From the NCBI GenBank assembly GCA_910584715.1, contig CAJUAN010000006.1, positions 1-64,000 of the forward strand: a stretch of 64,000 nucleotides of DNA, written 5' to 3'. A program made the position numbers and the translations under genes. Shown one piece after another: positions 7,736 through 17,084 of this stretch. The notes under the pieces are model-generated. The model was not told where the DNA came from. It did not search any database and was given only the letters and a program-made list of their open reading frames with translations. Source of the DNA: an uncultured Oscillospiraceae bacterium (GTDB lineage: Bacteria > Bacillota > Clostridia > Oscillospirales > Ruminococcaceae). Within the stretch, counting starts at the first letter, position 1, and each line of letters starts with the position of its first letter.

Positions 7736-10700
7736 CTATTTTAAGGCAATATTTTCCTTTCCGGCTGCTTCGGAGATCCTGTCGGCAAAAGCGGGGGATA
7801 TTTTTACTCCAGCAGAGCCTTTCGGAGCAAGCTTTTTTTTAAGATCAGCCAGATAAAAGATCACTTTTGTCTCTCCGGGATTTTCTTTGCATATATTCAT
7901 AATTTCCGAAAGCGCGGGGCTGTCCGAACGGCACCTTATATAGAGACTTGCCTTTTCAAGCGTAAGGACGCATTGCGCTGCTTCGGCAATTTGATGAACA
8001 ATAAGCTTTGGTTCGCCGTCCTTGTAGGAGATTTTTGCAGTTATGTGTACCGCTTTGCCCTTTGTAATAATATCTCTGTTTGAAGCCAGTATATCCGCAA
8101 AAATAATTCCCTCCGTTTCGCCGGTCATGTCCTCAAGAGTGACAAAAGCCATTTTTGCACCGTTTTTCTGGGTGTAAAGCTTAACACCCTGCAAGGTGCA
8201 GAACAAAGAAATTTCACTGCCGTCCTTTGGCGGGTCAAGCTCGTCGTAAAGACGGGCGATATCGGTCATGCCGGAAAGCTTTGAATAAGGACTGTAATCT
8301 TCAAGCGGGTGTCCTGAAAGGTATGCTCCCATGATTTCTTTTTCCATTTCAAGCTTTACAGCAAGGGGATATTCGGGAAGCCGCTCAAATGAGAGCGAAT
8401 CTCCGACGCCGTTATCTTCTGTATCGAAAAAGTTTATTTGTCCCTCCATGTTTTTCAGAGAATACCCTTGAACCGAGCTGAAAATTTTATCGTAGTTCTC
8501 CAGCATTTCTCTGCGGCTGTAGCCAAAGCAGTCCAGTGCGCCGCATTTTATCAGGCTTTCTATAGCGCGTTGGTTAAGGTCTCTGCCGCCTATACGCTTG
8601 CAGAAGTCGTTCAGTGACTTGAACGCGCCGCCTTTTTCACGTTCGTTTAAAAGGTCGCGGATAGAGTTGTACCCCAAATTCTTAACTGCAAGCAGCGCAA
8701 AACGTATTCCGTTTTCCACCGGGGAAAAGCCAAAGTCGCTTTCGTTAACGTCGGGACTTAAAATCTTCACGCCATTTTTAGCGCATTCCGAAGCGTACTC
8801 CAGAATTTTTCCTGTGCTGTCAAGGAAAGCCGACATAAGCGCAGCCATGTAGTCCTTGAAATAGTAATGCCTCAAATATGCCGTCTGGTAGGAGACATGA
8901 GCGTAAGCCGCCGCGTGGGATTTGTTGAACGCATAGGAGGCAAAGCTTTCCATTTCATCAAATATCTCGTTTGCAACTTTTTCGGATACGCCGTTTTTAG
9001 CTGCTCCTTCAACGAATATATCGCGTTCTTTCAGCATTTCAGCGGTCTTTTTCTTTGCCATTGCGCGGCGGACGAGATCCGCTCTGCCGTAGGAATAGCC
9101 TGCCATTTTGCGGCATATCTCCATTACCTGCTCCTGATAGACTATGCAGCCGTAGGTAACGTCCAGAATATCCTTTAGAATCGGGTGCCTAAATGTTACC
9201 TTTTGGGGATTGTGGCGGCATTCGATATACCGCGGTATGCTGTCCATAGGTCCGGGACGGTACAAAGACAGAACGGCTATGATATCCTCAATGGATTCGG
9301 GTTTCAGCCGCATCAGAACCTGCCGTATGCCGGCGCTTTCAAACTGGAAAACTCCCGTAGTCTGTCCCTGTGACAGCATTTCGTACACTTCGGGGTCGTC
9401 TATGTGTATCTTGTTTATATCGAAGTCGGGCTTTGTCCTGCGGATAAAATCCGAAGCGTCGCGGATAACGGTCAGGTTTCTCAGACCTAAAAAATCCATT
9501 TTCAAAAGTCCCAGACGTTCCAACGCTGTCATGGTGTACTGGGTCACGGTAACGTCTCCGTTCTTTTGTACGGGAACGTAATTGCTGACCGGAGCTGGAC
9601 ATATAACCACACCCGCAGCGTGCGTGGAGGCATGACGGGGCATTCCCTCTATTTTTCTCGCCGTATCTATAAGCTTACGTACAGTGCTGTCACTTTTGTA
9701 AAGAGCCGTCAGATCATCGCTGTCTTTAAGTGCCCTGTCAAGGGTGACGTGTAGTCCGTAGGGTATAAGCTTTGACACTTTGTCTGCCGCCTGATAGGGG
9801 ATACCCATTACACGTGCCACATCGCGCACTGCGCCCTTTGCAGCCATTGTACCAAAGGTTATTATTTGAGCGACTCTGTCCGTTCCGTATTTTTTTACAA
9901 CGTAGTCGATTACACGCTGTCTGCCCTCGTAGCAAAAATCTATGTCGAAGTCGGGCATAGACACTCTTTCAGGATTGAGGAACCGTTCAAACAGCAGACC
10001 GTACTTCATAGGGTCTACAGAAGTTATGCCGATACAGTAGGCTGCAATGCTTCCGGCTCCCGAACCTCTGCCGGGACCAACCGGAATACCTTGCTCGCGG
10101 GCGTAGCGGATAAAGTCCCATACAATGAGAAAGTAGTCCACATAACCCATTTTGACTATTACGCCAATTTCATAGTCAAGTCTTTCGGAGTATTCTGCAG
10201 GAGGATTTTCGCCGTAACGTTTTTTCAGTCCCATTCGGCACAGCTCAGTAAAGTATGAAGTGTTGTCCGAGACTCCCTCGGCAGTGAATTCGGGAAGCAG
10301 CAGCTTTCCGAATTCAAACGTTACATTGCACCGTTCCGCTATTATGGCAGTGTTATCCACTGCATGGGGGACGTTTGCAAAAAGCCGCCGCATCTCTTCC
10401 TCGGATTTCATATAAAACTCGTCTGTTGGAAAAAGCATGGGGTTAGGTTCGCCCAACGGTATATTGGTCTGTATTGCGATAAGCACCCGCTGTATTTCAG
10501 CGTCCTCTTTTAAAATGTAATGAGCGTCGTTTGTTGCCGCAAGAGGAATACCCGTTTCTGCGGAAAGTCTGTACAAGAGCGGAAGTATGCGTATTTCCTC
10601 GGAAATATCGTGGTTCTGAACTTCTATATAGTAATTGCCTTCTCCGAAAATTTCCAGATATCTTAAAGCCACAGCTTTGGCGTTGTCGTATTCGCCGTTG

Positions 10701-11140
10701 GAAAGTCTGCGTGGTATTTCCCCAGCAAGACAGCCTGACAGCGCGATAAGTCCCTCGTGGTATTTTTCCAGAATTTCGATGTCCACGCGCGGCTTGCTGT
10801 AAAAGCCCTCGGTGTAGCCCAGTGAAACAAGCTTTATAAGGTTTTGGTATCCCTTGTTGTTTTTGCAAAGGAGCACAAGATGATACGGCTTATTGTCCTG
10901 ACCGTGAATTTTGTCGAATCTTGTCCGCGGCGCGACATAGACCTCGCAGCCTATTATAGGTTTCATGCCTTGCGAGATTGCTTCATTATAAAAATCCACG
11001 GCTGCGTACATACAGCCGTGGTCGGTAACAGCAACAGCGGTCTGTCCCATTTCTTTTGCACGGGAGACAAGCTGCTTAATGCGGCAAGCCCCGTCAAGCA
11101 GGCTGTATTCGCTGTGCAGATGAAGATGAACAAAAGACAT
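7736..11140 (-). CDS. dnaE: DNA polymerase III alpha subunit
   Basis: This 1134-residue protein is a complete DnaE. The N-terminal PHP domain has HLHLHSEYSLLDG (residues 5-17) and TDHG (39-42). The polymerase core has GPGRGSGAGS (355-364) and the catalytic PDFDID (396-401), then helix-hairpin-helix and an OB-fold segment near residue 1000. PHP metal ligands look intact. Role: chromosomal DNA synthesis; in low-GC Gram-positives DnaE usually works beside PolC. The start has AAAGGA upstream. It is followed by pfkA and preceded by the whiA-linked small gene. Confidence 0.96.
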   Translation of the reverse strand: MSFVHLHLHSEYSLLDGACRIKQLVSRAKEMGQTAVAVTDHGCMYAAVDFYNEAISQGMKPIIGCEVYVAPRTRFDKIHGQDNKPYHLVLLCKNNKGYQNLIKLVSLGYTEGFYSKPRVDIEILEKYHEGLIALSGCLAGEIPRRLSNGEYDNAKAVALRYLEIFGEGNYYIEVQNHDISEEIRILPLLYRLSAETGIPLAATNDAHYILKEDAEIQRVLIAIQTNIPLGEPNPMLFPTDEFYMKSEEEMRRLFANVPHAVDNTAIIAERCNVTFEFGKLLLPEFTAEGVSDNTSYFTELCRMGLKKRYGENPPAEYSERLDYEIGVIVKMGYVDYFLIVWDFIRYAREQGIPVGPGRGSGAGSIAAYCIGITSVDPMKYGLLFERFLNPERVSMPDFDIDFCYEGRQRVIDYVVKKYGTDRVAQIITFGTMAAKGAVRDVARVMGIPYQAADKVSKLIPYGLHVTLDRALKDSDDLTALYKSDSTVRKLIDTARKIEGMPRHASTHAAGVVICPAPVSNYVPVQKNGDVTVTQYTMTALERLGLLKMDFLGLRNLTVIRDASDFIRRTKPDFDINKIHIDDPEVYEMLSQGQTTGVFQFESAGIRQVLMRLKPESIEDIIAVLSLYRPGPMDSIPRYIECRHNPQKVTFRHPILKDILDVTYGCIVYQEQVMEICRKMAGYSYGRADLVRRAMAKKKTAEMLKERDIFVEGAAKNGVSEKVANEIFDEMESFASYAFNKSHAAAYAHVSYQTAYLRHYYFKDYMAALMSAFLDSTGKILEYASECAKNGVKILSPDVNESDFGFSPVENGIRFALLAVKNLGYNSIRDLLNEREKGGAFKSLNDFCKRIGGRDLNQRAIESLIKCGALDCFGYSRREMLENYDKIFSSVQGYSLKNMEGQINFFDTEDNGVGDSLSFERLPEYPLAVKLEMEKEIMGAYLSGHPLEDYSPYSKLSGMTDIARLYDELDPPKDGSEISLFCTLQGVKLYTQKNGAKMAFVTLEDMTGETEGIIFADILASNRDIITKGKAVHITAKISYKDGEPKLIVHQIAEAAQCVLTLEKASLYIRCRSDSPALSEIMNICKENPGETKVIFYLADLKKKLAPKGSAGVKISPAFADRISEAAGKENIALK

Positions 11141-11168
11141 ATGGTTATCCTTTCGGCGGTTAAAAGGT

Positions 11169-11678
11169 TTATAACTCTTTTTCTTCCGCGGGTCGATAAT
11201 TTATCAGATATCCTATAAGGTTATGGCTGAACGGAGCCTTGCTCCATACTGAAAGCACATAGCAGTTATCGGAGCCATCCTCTTTGATAAAACTTATGTC
11301 GTTTTTATATTTGCTGTAGTCCGGACTATATTCGGTTGTGGCGGAGCTTTTAGTCACTTCGCTGACAGCTTCGTCAAAAGTGATTATTTCATATTGGCAG
11401 TCGCTGAATTCCTTAGCAATGTTTTCCTCAATATCCATTTTATTTTTTGAACTGAACACTATCACTGTTTGCGATATAAGACAGTTGCTATATTCGTCCA
11501 ATTCAACAAAAGATTTGTTAAAACTTCTGCTGCCGTTGTTTGAGGAAATATGCGATAAGGCTCTGGAAGTCTGAAAACCTGTCACCACAATATTTACAAC
11601 AACTCCCAAAATTTCAAACGCAATGAAGATACAAAAAACTGTTACTAAAAGTTTAACTGCCATTTTAGCTTTGTTCAT
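11169..11678 (-). CDS. Membrane-anchored unknown protein downstream of whiA
   Basis: This 169-residue protein has one N-terminal transmembrane segment (about 7-34, KLLVTVFCIFIAFEILGVVV) and an extracytoplasmic remainder with mixed polar sequence. No enzymatic motif or known domain was recognised. The start codon lies inside the end of whiA (14-base overlap) with GCAGGAGG before it, so it is translationally coupled to whiA. It ends 28 bases before dnaE. Being in the conserved leftward cluster argues that it is a real gene. Confidence 0.75.
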   Translation of the reverse strand: MNKAKMAVKLLVTVFCIFIAFEILGVVVNIVVTGFQTSRALSHISSNNGSRSFNKSFVELDEYSNCLISQTVIVFSSKNKMDIEENIAKEFSDCQYEIITFDEAVSEVTKSSATTEYSPDYSKYKNDISFIKEDGSDNCYVLSVWSKAPFSHNLIGYLINYRPAEEKEL

Positions 11679-12609
11679 TTTGATTCCTCCTGCTGTTGTG
11701 TTTCTCGCGAAGACTGTCCGCGATCTCGGAAAGCTTTTTCAGGCGGTGATTCGCCCCCGACCGTCCCACAGGCTTGTCCAGCATTTCGCCAAGCTCTTTA
11801 AGTGAAACGTCGGGATTTTCCAGACGTATCTCCGCCGCGTTTTTCAGTTCGGGAGAAAGGCTGTCCAGCCCCTCTGTCGACATGATGTACTCAATGTCCG
11901 TTATTTGACGCTCCGAAGCTTTCAAAGTCCGCTCGATATTGGCGGAATCGCAGTTAGCAATGCGATTCGCTTTGTTCCGTACGTCTTTATAGATTTTCAC
12001 GTTCATAAGATCGATACTGCTCATGGTGGCGCCAATAAGGGTGAGCAGGTCTTCTATGGACTCGCTGTCTTTCAAGTAAATGACATACGCGTTTTTTCTT
12101 TCGGTGTACTTTGCGTTTATTCCGACTGAAGTAAGCAGCTTTAACAAATCCTGCGTAAGATCATAATATGGTACCGCAAATTCAAGATGATATTCCTTTA
12201 TAGGCTCGGTGATACTTCCGCAGGACAAAAACGCTCCGGCAATAAAAGCGAAAACGCTGTTGTTGTCTATTATATCCGTTTGGATACGGTGGATAAGCGT
12301 CCTGCTTGAAATCCTGTAACGGTAGATAATTTCCTCGCGGTAGTGCTCCGAGGGAATACTCAGGGAGTACAGCGAAACCCCGTTTTTCTTTTCTGTAACG
12401 TTCACATCGGCAATATTCCTGCCGCCGATAACGTCGTCGGCAAGACTTCGGAAAAGCCTGCATACAAGGTCGTTTTCCGTCTGAAAAACGATAGAATCGG
12501 GCGCAAAGCTTTTGCAGAACAGCAGCATACCGTACAGACAGCAGTATTTTCTGTCCTTGTCGGTTATGACCGAGCACAGCTCTTTTTTGACCGAATAAGA
12601 AAAAGACAT
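11665..12609 (-). CDS. whiA: DNA-binding protein WhiA
   Basis: This 314-residue protein has the size and segments of WhiA. The N-terminal SYSVKKELC begins the LAGLIDADG-like domain (to about residue 210). The C-terminal helix-turn-helix contains SLKELGEMLDKPVGRSGANH followed by RLKKLSEIA. In Firmicutes WhiA affects cell division and chromosome handling. It occurs with rapZ upstream, the usual rapZ-yvcK-whiA arrangement, except that an alpha/beta hydrolase replaces yvcK here. CGGAG lies before ATG 12609. Confidence 0.95.
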   Translation of the reverse strand: MSFSYSVKKELCSVITDKDRKYCCLYGMLLFCKSFAPDSIVFQTENDLVCRLFRSLADDVIGGRNIADVNVTEKKNGVSLYSLSIPSEHYREEIIYRYRISSRTLIHRIQTDIIDNNSVFAFIAGAFLSCGSITEPIKEYHLEFAVPYYDLTQDLLKLLTSVGINAKYTERKNAYVIYLKDSESIEDLLTLIGATMSSIDLMNVKIYKDVRNKANRIANCDSANIERTLKASERQITDIEYIMSTEGLDSLSPELKNAAEIRLENPDVSLKELGEMLDKPVGRSGANHRLKKLSEIADSLREKHNSRRNQNEQS

Positions 12610-12637
12610 ATTATCACTCCGTATGAATCGTAATTTT

Positions 12638-13561
12638 TCAGCCGGATAAACAGCTTCCGAACCCTTTTTGCAGAAACAAAATGCGCTTTTCGATATTTTC
12701 GGCGGCTATTTTGGAGTTTAACGCAGAATCATATCCATGAATCGTTTTTGGGGTTTCGTTTACTTCAACATTTGCTCCTGCTTTCCGCAGCTTTTCTCCG
12801 TATAAAATGCCCTCGTCATGCAGGCAGTCGTATTCCGCGGTTTCAATGTATGTATAGGGGATCGCTTCGGGCAGTTTGCTGTGCATTGGGGAAACGGCGT
12901 ATATGTCGTCTCCCTTCAGATCCCTGCAATAATATGACCACATCAGCCTGTTATTTTTCGAGTTCCACAGCGGAGTATCGGAAAACCTTTTCATTGAGTC
13001 TGTCCGCATACTTACATCTGTCACGGGATAAACAAGCATCTGAAGACACGGGGGCTTTAAGGTTTCCCGCTCGTAATTATTGCAGATAAGCGCGGCAAGA
13101 GCCGCGCCCGCGCTGTCTCCCGCAACTCCTATCCTTTCGTCGGAATTTCCGGCGATAAATCTGTACAGCGACAGAACGTCGTTATACGCGGCAGGGTACG
13201 GGTATTTGGGCAGCAGATGATAATCGGGAAAATAAACCCTGCATTTTGCTTTCACCGCGTACAGACACGCAAGTACCTTGTGATAGGAGGAGGCCTTGTA
13301 GCTGAACGCCCCTCCGTGCAGATAGATTAAACATGGAAGAGATTTCCCCTCCGTATCCGACGGTTCAAATATTTCCGTTTTGAATTTAAGCCTCTTATGT
13401 CCCTCAATAGTAATATTTTTAGCGGCAACTTCCTTGGGTACGCTTGTAAATTTAAGAGATACGGTTTGATAGATATTGGCGAACCCTATGATAGTTTTAC
13501 TATAGGGCACATTTATTGCTATCGGCTTTAATTCTGCGTCGATATATTTTTTATAGTTCAT
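12638..13561 (-). CDS. Alpha/beta hydrolase (HSL-family esterase)
   Basis: This 307-residue protein has the hormone-sensitive-lipase family marks: oxyanion-hole HGGAFSY near residue 80, nucleophile elbow GDSAG near residue 147, acid in the ETAEYDCLHDEG segment and the catalytic His in IHGYDS near the C-terminus. No signal peptide, so it should be cytoplasmic, acting on short-chain acyl esters. It lies between rapZ and whiA with 2 bases to rapZ, a position usually held by yvcK. Substrate unknown. Confidence 0.88.
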   Translation of the reverse strand: MNYKKYIDAELKPIAINVPYSKTIIGFANIYQTVSLKFTSVPKEVAAKNITIEGHKRLKFKTEIFEPSDTEGKSLPCLIYLHGGAFSYKASSYHKVLACLYAVKAKCRVYFPDYHLLPKYPYPAAYNDVLSLYRFIAGNSDERIGVAGDSAGAALAALICNNYERETLKPPCLQMLVYPVTDVSMRTDSMKRFSDTPLWNSKNNRLMWSYYCRDLKGDDIYAVSPMHSKLPEAIPYTYIETAEYDCLHDEGILYGEKLRKAGANVEVNETPKTIHGYDSALNSKIAAENIEKRILFLQKGFGSCLSG

Positions 13562-13563
13562 TT

Positions 13564-14424
13564 TTACCTGTCCTTGTCAATATCTCGGTGACTTATCCTG
13601 CACTTTAAACCCTTGTCTTTCAGGTATTTATAGACAGACTCCGCAAAGGTAACGCTGCGGTGTTTTCCACCTGTGCAGCCAAAGGATACCACAAGCTGGC
13701 TCTTGCCCTCGTGTATATAAAGCGGTATGAGAAAATCCAACAGATCCTCAAGCTTTTTTATCAGGGTACCCGATTGTTCAAAGCTCATAACATAATCGCT
13801 TACACAGCTTTCAAGACCGGTATGTTTTTTCAGTTCCGGAATATAGAACGGATTGGGGAGACACCTTACGTCGAAGATCAGATCGGCTTCGCGGGACACG
13901 CCGTACTTATAGCCAAAAGACATTACTTTTATGACCATGCTGTCGTTGGGATTGTCCAGAAAAAGGGAATAGACCGTTTCCTTTAGCTGATTCATGGACA
14001 GGTCGGAGGTGTCTATGTAATAATCCGCCTTTTCGCGCACCGACGAAAGAACTTCACGCTCGGTATTTATCGCCTTTTGCAGACTCCCGTGGCTCTGTTC
14101 GTCAAGAGGGTGCTTGCGGCGTGTTTCCTTGTACCGCTTTATCAGCACCTCGTCGCTTGCGTCCAGAAAAAGGATCGATGTTTCAAGCCCATTGTTCTGT
14201 AAATATGACAGACCCTCGTCAAGCTCCAAAAAAAGTTCTCCGCCGCGTATATCGGTAACGATCGCAACTTTTTTCATCTGACCGTTGGCAATGCATATTT
14301 CCGCAAATTTGGGGATAAGCTGTGGAGGAATGTTATCTATGCAGTAGTAGCCTATGTCCTCCAGAACGTTTACTGCGCCCGATTTTCCCGAACCAGAAAG
14401 TCCGGTTACTATCAGAAATTTCAT
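13564..14424 (-). CDS. rapZ: RNase adapter / nucleotide-binding protein RapZ
   Basis: This 286-residue protein has a Walker A motif GLSGSGKS (8-15) directly at the N-terminus and a C-terminal domain with SFGCTGGKHRSVTFAE, both diagnostic for RapZ (YvcJ). In enterobacteria RapZ guides RNase E to GlmZ; in Firmicutes YvcJ binds nucleotides and its job is less clear. AAGGAGG precedes ATG 14424. It follows murB in the same leftward run. Confidence 0.95.
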   Translation of the reverse strand: MKFLIVTGLSGSGKSGAVNVLEDIGYYCIDNIPPQLIPKFAEICIANGQMKKVAIVTDIRGGELFLELDEGLSYLQNNGLETSILFLDASDEVLIKRYKETRRKHPLDEQSHGSLQKAINTEREVLSSVREKADYYIDTSDLSMNQLKETVYSLFLDNPNDSMVIKVMSFGYKYGVSREADLIFDVRCLPNPFYIPELKKHTGLESCVSDYVMSFEQSGTLIKKLEDLLDFLIPLYIHEGKSQLVVSFGCTGGKHRSVTFAESVYKYLKDKGLKCRISHRDIDKDR

Positions 14425-14468
14425 GTTGAATTCCTCCTTTGGGTTGTATATGTTTTCTGTATCTTCTT

Positions 14469-15386
14469 TTATTTTTTATCTGTGATTATAAGAGGTTCGC
14501 ATTCAAGAATGCAGCCGGTTTTTTCCTTTACTGTATCCTTTACTATCTGTATCAATTCCATGAGCTGTGAAAAGTCAGCGTTTCCCTTGTTAATGATGAA
14601 GCCGCTGTGCTTTGTGCTGACCTCCGCGTCCCCCACGTGAACACCTTTCAGTCCGCACTGCTCTATCAGCAGGGAAGCGTAGCTCCCCTCGGGACGTTTA
14701 AACGTACTTCCTGCGCTTGGGTATTCAAGCGGCTGTTTGGAACGGCGTTTTTCCATAAGTTCGTCCATTTTAGCCTTGATATCCGTTTTGTTCCCGTTTT
14801 CCAAAGCGATCTCCGCCGAGAGGATCACCTCGCCGCTTTCAGTAAAACGGCTGTGACGATAGGAAAAATTACATTCTTTTCCGTTGTAGACCCTTACCGT
14901 GCCTGTTTTTCTGTCCATAGCACGGACAGTTTGTATTATCTGATTCATCTCGCCTCCATAGGCTCCTGCATTCATGAAAACTGCGCCTCCGAGAGTACCG
15001 GGTATGCCGTATGCAAACTCCATGCCCGAAAGTCCTTGTTCCAATGCAAAATTGCATATTGACGTAAGAGCAGATCCCGCCCCGCAGGTGAGGACGTTCA
15101 TATCTGCGGAAATTTTGGCGTGACCCTTGCCCGACTGAAAAACAATGCCGTCTATGCCGTCCGAATCCACAATAAGGTTCGAGCCCTTGCCGAAAACATA
15201 GTAGGGTACGCCGAGCTTTTCCGCAAGAGGTATAAGACGGCGATAGCTTTCCTCGCCCTGCAAGCCGATAAGAGCATCGCACCGTCCCCCTATTTTAAAG
15301 GTAGTGTGATTTTTAAGCTCCTCGTTTATCTTTACGATACAGCCAAGCGACCTTGCTGCTTCGCATATTTCCTTTGTACCGCTCAT
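14469..15386 (-). CDS. murB: UDP-N-acetylenolpyruvoylglucosamine reductase
   Basis: This is a 305-residue type II-like MurB. FAD-binding motifs are TTFKIGGRCDAL near the start, GKGSNLIV and GIPGTLGGAVFMNAGAYGGE. YRHSRF and the AGSTFKRP segment with the catalytic Ser are present. It makes UDP-MurNAc for peptidoglycan. ATG 15386 is preferred over GTG 15392 because GGGGG stands at the right distance. Confidence 0.95.
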   Translation of the reverse strand: MSGTKEICEAARSLGCIVKINEELKNHTTFKIGGRCDALIGLQGEESYRRLIPLAEKLGVPYYVFGKGSNLIVDSDGIDGIVFQSGKGHAKISADMNVLTCGAGSALTSICNFALEQGLSGMEFAYGIPGTLGGAVFMNAGAYGGEMNQIIQTVRAMDRKTGTVRVYNGKECNFSYRHSRFTESGEVILSAEIALENGNKTDIKAKMDELMEKRRSKQPLEYPSAGSTFKRPEGSYASLLIEQCGLKGVHVGDAEVSTKHSGFIINKGNADFSQLMELIQIVKDTVKEKTGCILECEPLIITDKK

Positions 15387-15516
15387 TTTCACACCCCCTT
15401 TTCTGATTGATTTTATATCTTTATAGTTTATGCTTTGCCCGTAAAAATATTGCCTTTTTGCAGCAGCAAGCTTTGTTTATGTGTCAATATTAGTGTAATA
15501 TACTTCAATATGCAGC

Positions 15517-16299
15517 TCAAAGAGTTAAAACAAGTTTTCGCATATCGTCCAATTTTTGCGCTTTTCGAAATGCCCGCTCCAAAAATTCGCGGATGGAAAT
15601 ATCCTCGTAATCCCAGTTCATGGGTTCTAACGAAGTCGCGCCTTTATATCCGACAAGAGTTATTTTTTTAATGACCGTTTCCCAACTGACCTTTCCGTCA
15701 AAGGGCAGCCGGTGCTGATTGTTTTTCCCGCCGTTATCGTGTAAATGCAGCGCAGCCAAACGGTCTCCGTATTTTTCAAGCAGATCGCACTGCGGAGCAT
15801 AATTGGCATGATGACAGCTGTCATAGCAAAATCCGGCGTTCGGGGATTTAAATGTTTTCAGCACAAGCTCCAAATTACGAATGTTTCTCAGATTTTCAAA
15901 CGCAATTTTTACATCGCAGTTTTCAGCTTGCTGTACTATTGTTTCAATCCTTTTCAATCCCAGATCGCTGACAGGATAATTGTCATCGGGTAAGTGTATT
16001 ACTACGGTCGGTATTCCATATTCATTGCAATCCTGTACGCACTGCAAATAGCTTTGATAAACGCTTTCTCCGTTTCGGTCGTCCATTGAAAGATTATTCT
16101 GTTCATGGACGGGAGCATGGATATTCTCCACTGTAAACCCCGCATTTCTTGCAAGCTTAACGTCTTCACGGTAACCTGAGCCTCTGCCAAATTTGTCGCT
16201 CCACCACAGCATCACGCAGTCAAATCCCGCGTCTTTTATCAGCTTGTATCTTTCACTGAAAGGCACATCATAGCCAAAGCAATCGTATATTCCTATCAT
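15517..16299 (-). CDS. Sugar phosphate isomerase/epimerase-type TIM barrel
   Basis: This 260-residue protein has the AP-endonuclease-2/xylose-isomerase-like TIM-barrel pattern: IHAPVHE, VIHLPDDN, IAFENLRN and LHLHDNGGKNNQHRLPFDG all carry the metal-binding His, Glu and Asp residues of this fold. The exact substrate is unknown. A clear CGGAGG precedes ATG 16299. It sits between a PHP phosphoesterase and murB, within the hprK cluster, and is probably co-transcribed with both. Confidence 0.85.
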   Translation of the reverse strand: MIGIYDCFGYDVPFSERYKLIKDAGFDCVMLWWSDKFGRGSGYREDVKLARNAGFTVENIHAPVHEQNNLSMDDRNGESVYQSYLQCVQDCNEYGIPTVVIHLPDDNYPVSDLGLKRIETIVQQAENCDVKIAFENLRNIRNLELVLKTFKSPNAGFCYDSCHHANYAPQCDLLEKYGDRLAALHLHDNGGKNNQHRLPFDGKVSWETVIKKITLVGYKGATSLEPMNWDYEDISIREFLERAFRKAQKLDDMRKLVLTL

Positions 16300-16325
16300 T
16301 TATGCCTCCGTAGATTTTATGACAG

Positions 16326-17048
16326 TTAATTAAAAATATTGCCCTTTTTGGCGTAAATAAACTCGAAAAACCTGTCCGTATCTGCATTTATTACAAGCCT
16401 CTCGGGAAAATCCAGCTCATCTAAAAGCGCAAGTGATTTTTCAAATTTTCCTACTGACCCGCAGAAATGCGCGTCTGAATTTACAGCAACGGGTACTTCG
16501 TGTCTTTTGCACAAACGGATAATTTCACAATAGTTGGCAGAGGTGTTTTTCCACGTAATGGAGCTTTCGTTTATCTCAACAAGCTTGCCGTATTCCTTGA
16601 ATTTTTTCAGGCATTTTTCATAGTCAAACTCATAACCCACGGTAGCGCAGTGACCGATAACATCTACAAGAGGGTTTTCCGCAACGCCCAGGTAGAGACG
16701 CGTTATCTCTTCCGGAGAAGCTTTTTTCAGGTGATTTCTGTGTATGGACGCAATTATCCAGTCTAACGCGGCACATTCCTCGTCGGGAAAATCTATCGTT
16801 CCGTCATAGTCGATTATGCTTGATTCAGCGCCGAACAGAAGCTTTACACCGAACAGCTCCCGCGGCAGAGCCTTGTGCAGATTGTGAAAGTGCCACACAT
16901 GGGGACCGTCCGTTGAGGCGGGTGTGTGGTCGGTTACAGCCAGCGCGGAAAGTCCCGCGTCTGCGGCGTACCGTGCGTTTTCAAGCACTGTGGAATAAGC
17001 GTGCGTAGACGCGACGGTGTGAGTATGCAAATCTGCGATAATTTTCAT
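16326..17048 (-). CDS. PHP-domain phosphoesterase (YcdX-like)
   Basis: This 240-residue protein is a free-standing PHP domain. Metal ligands are visible in DLHTHTVAS near the start, VTDHTP near residue 40, the E of GAESSI, SIHRNHL, GHCATVG and NSDAHFCGSVG. It resembles YcdX-type phosphatases. Substrate unknown. It follows hprK by 36 bases on the same strand. Confidence 0.88.
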   Translation of the reverse strand: MKIIADLHTHTVASTHAYSTVLENARYAADAGLSALAVTDHTPASTDGPHVWHFHNLHKALPRELFGVKLLFGAESSIIDYDGTIDFPDEECAALDWIIASIHRNHLKKASPEEITRLYLGVAENPLVDVIGHCATVGYEFDYEKCLKKFKEYGKLVEINESSITWKNTSANYCEIIRLCKRHEVPVAVNSDAHFCGSVGKFEKSLALLDELDFPERLVINADTDRFFEFIYAKKGNIFN

Positions 17049-17084
17049 TTTAAGGTTTTCCTTTGCTGAATTTAGTTTGCAGGA

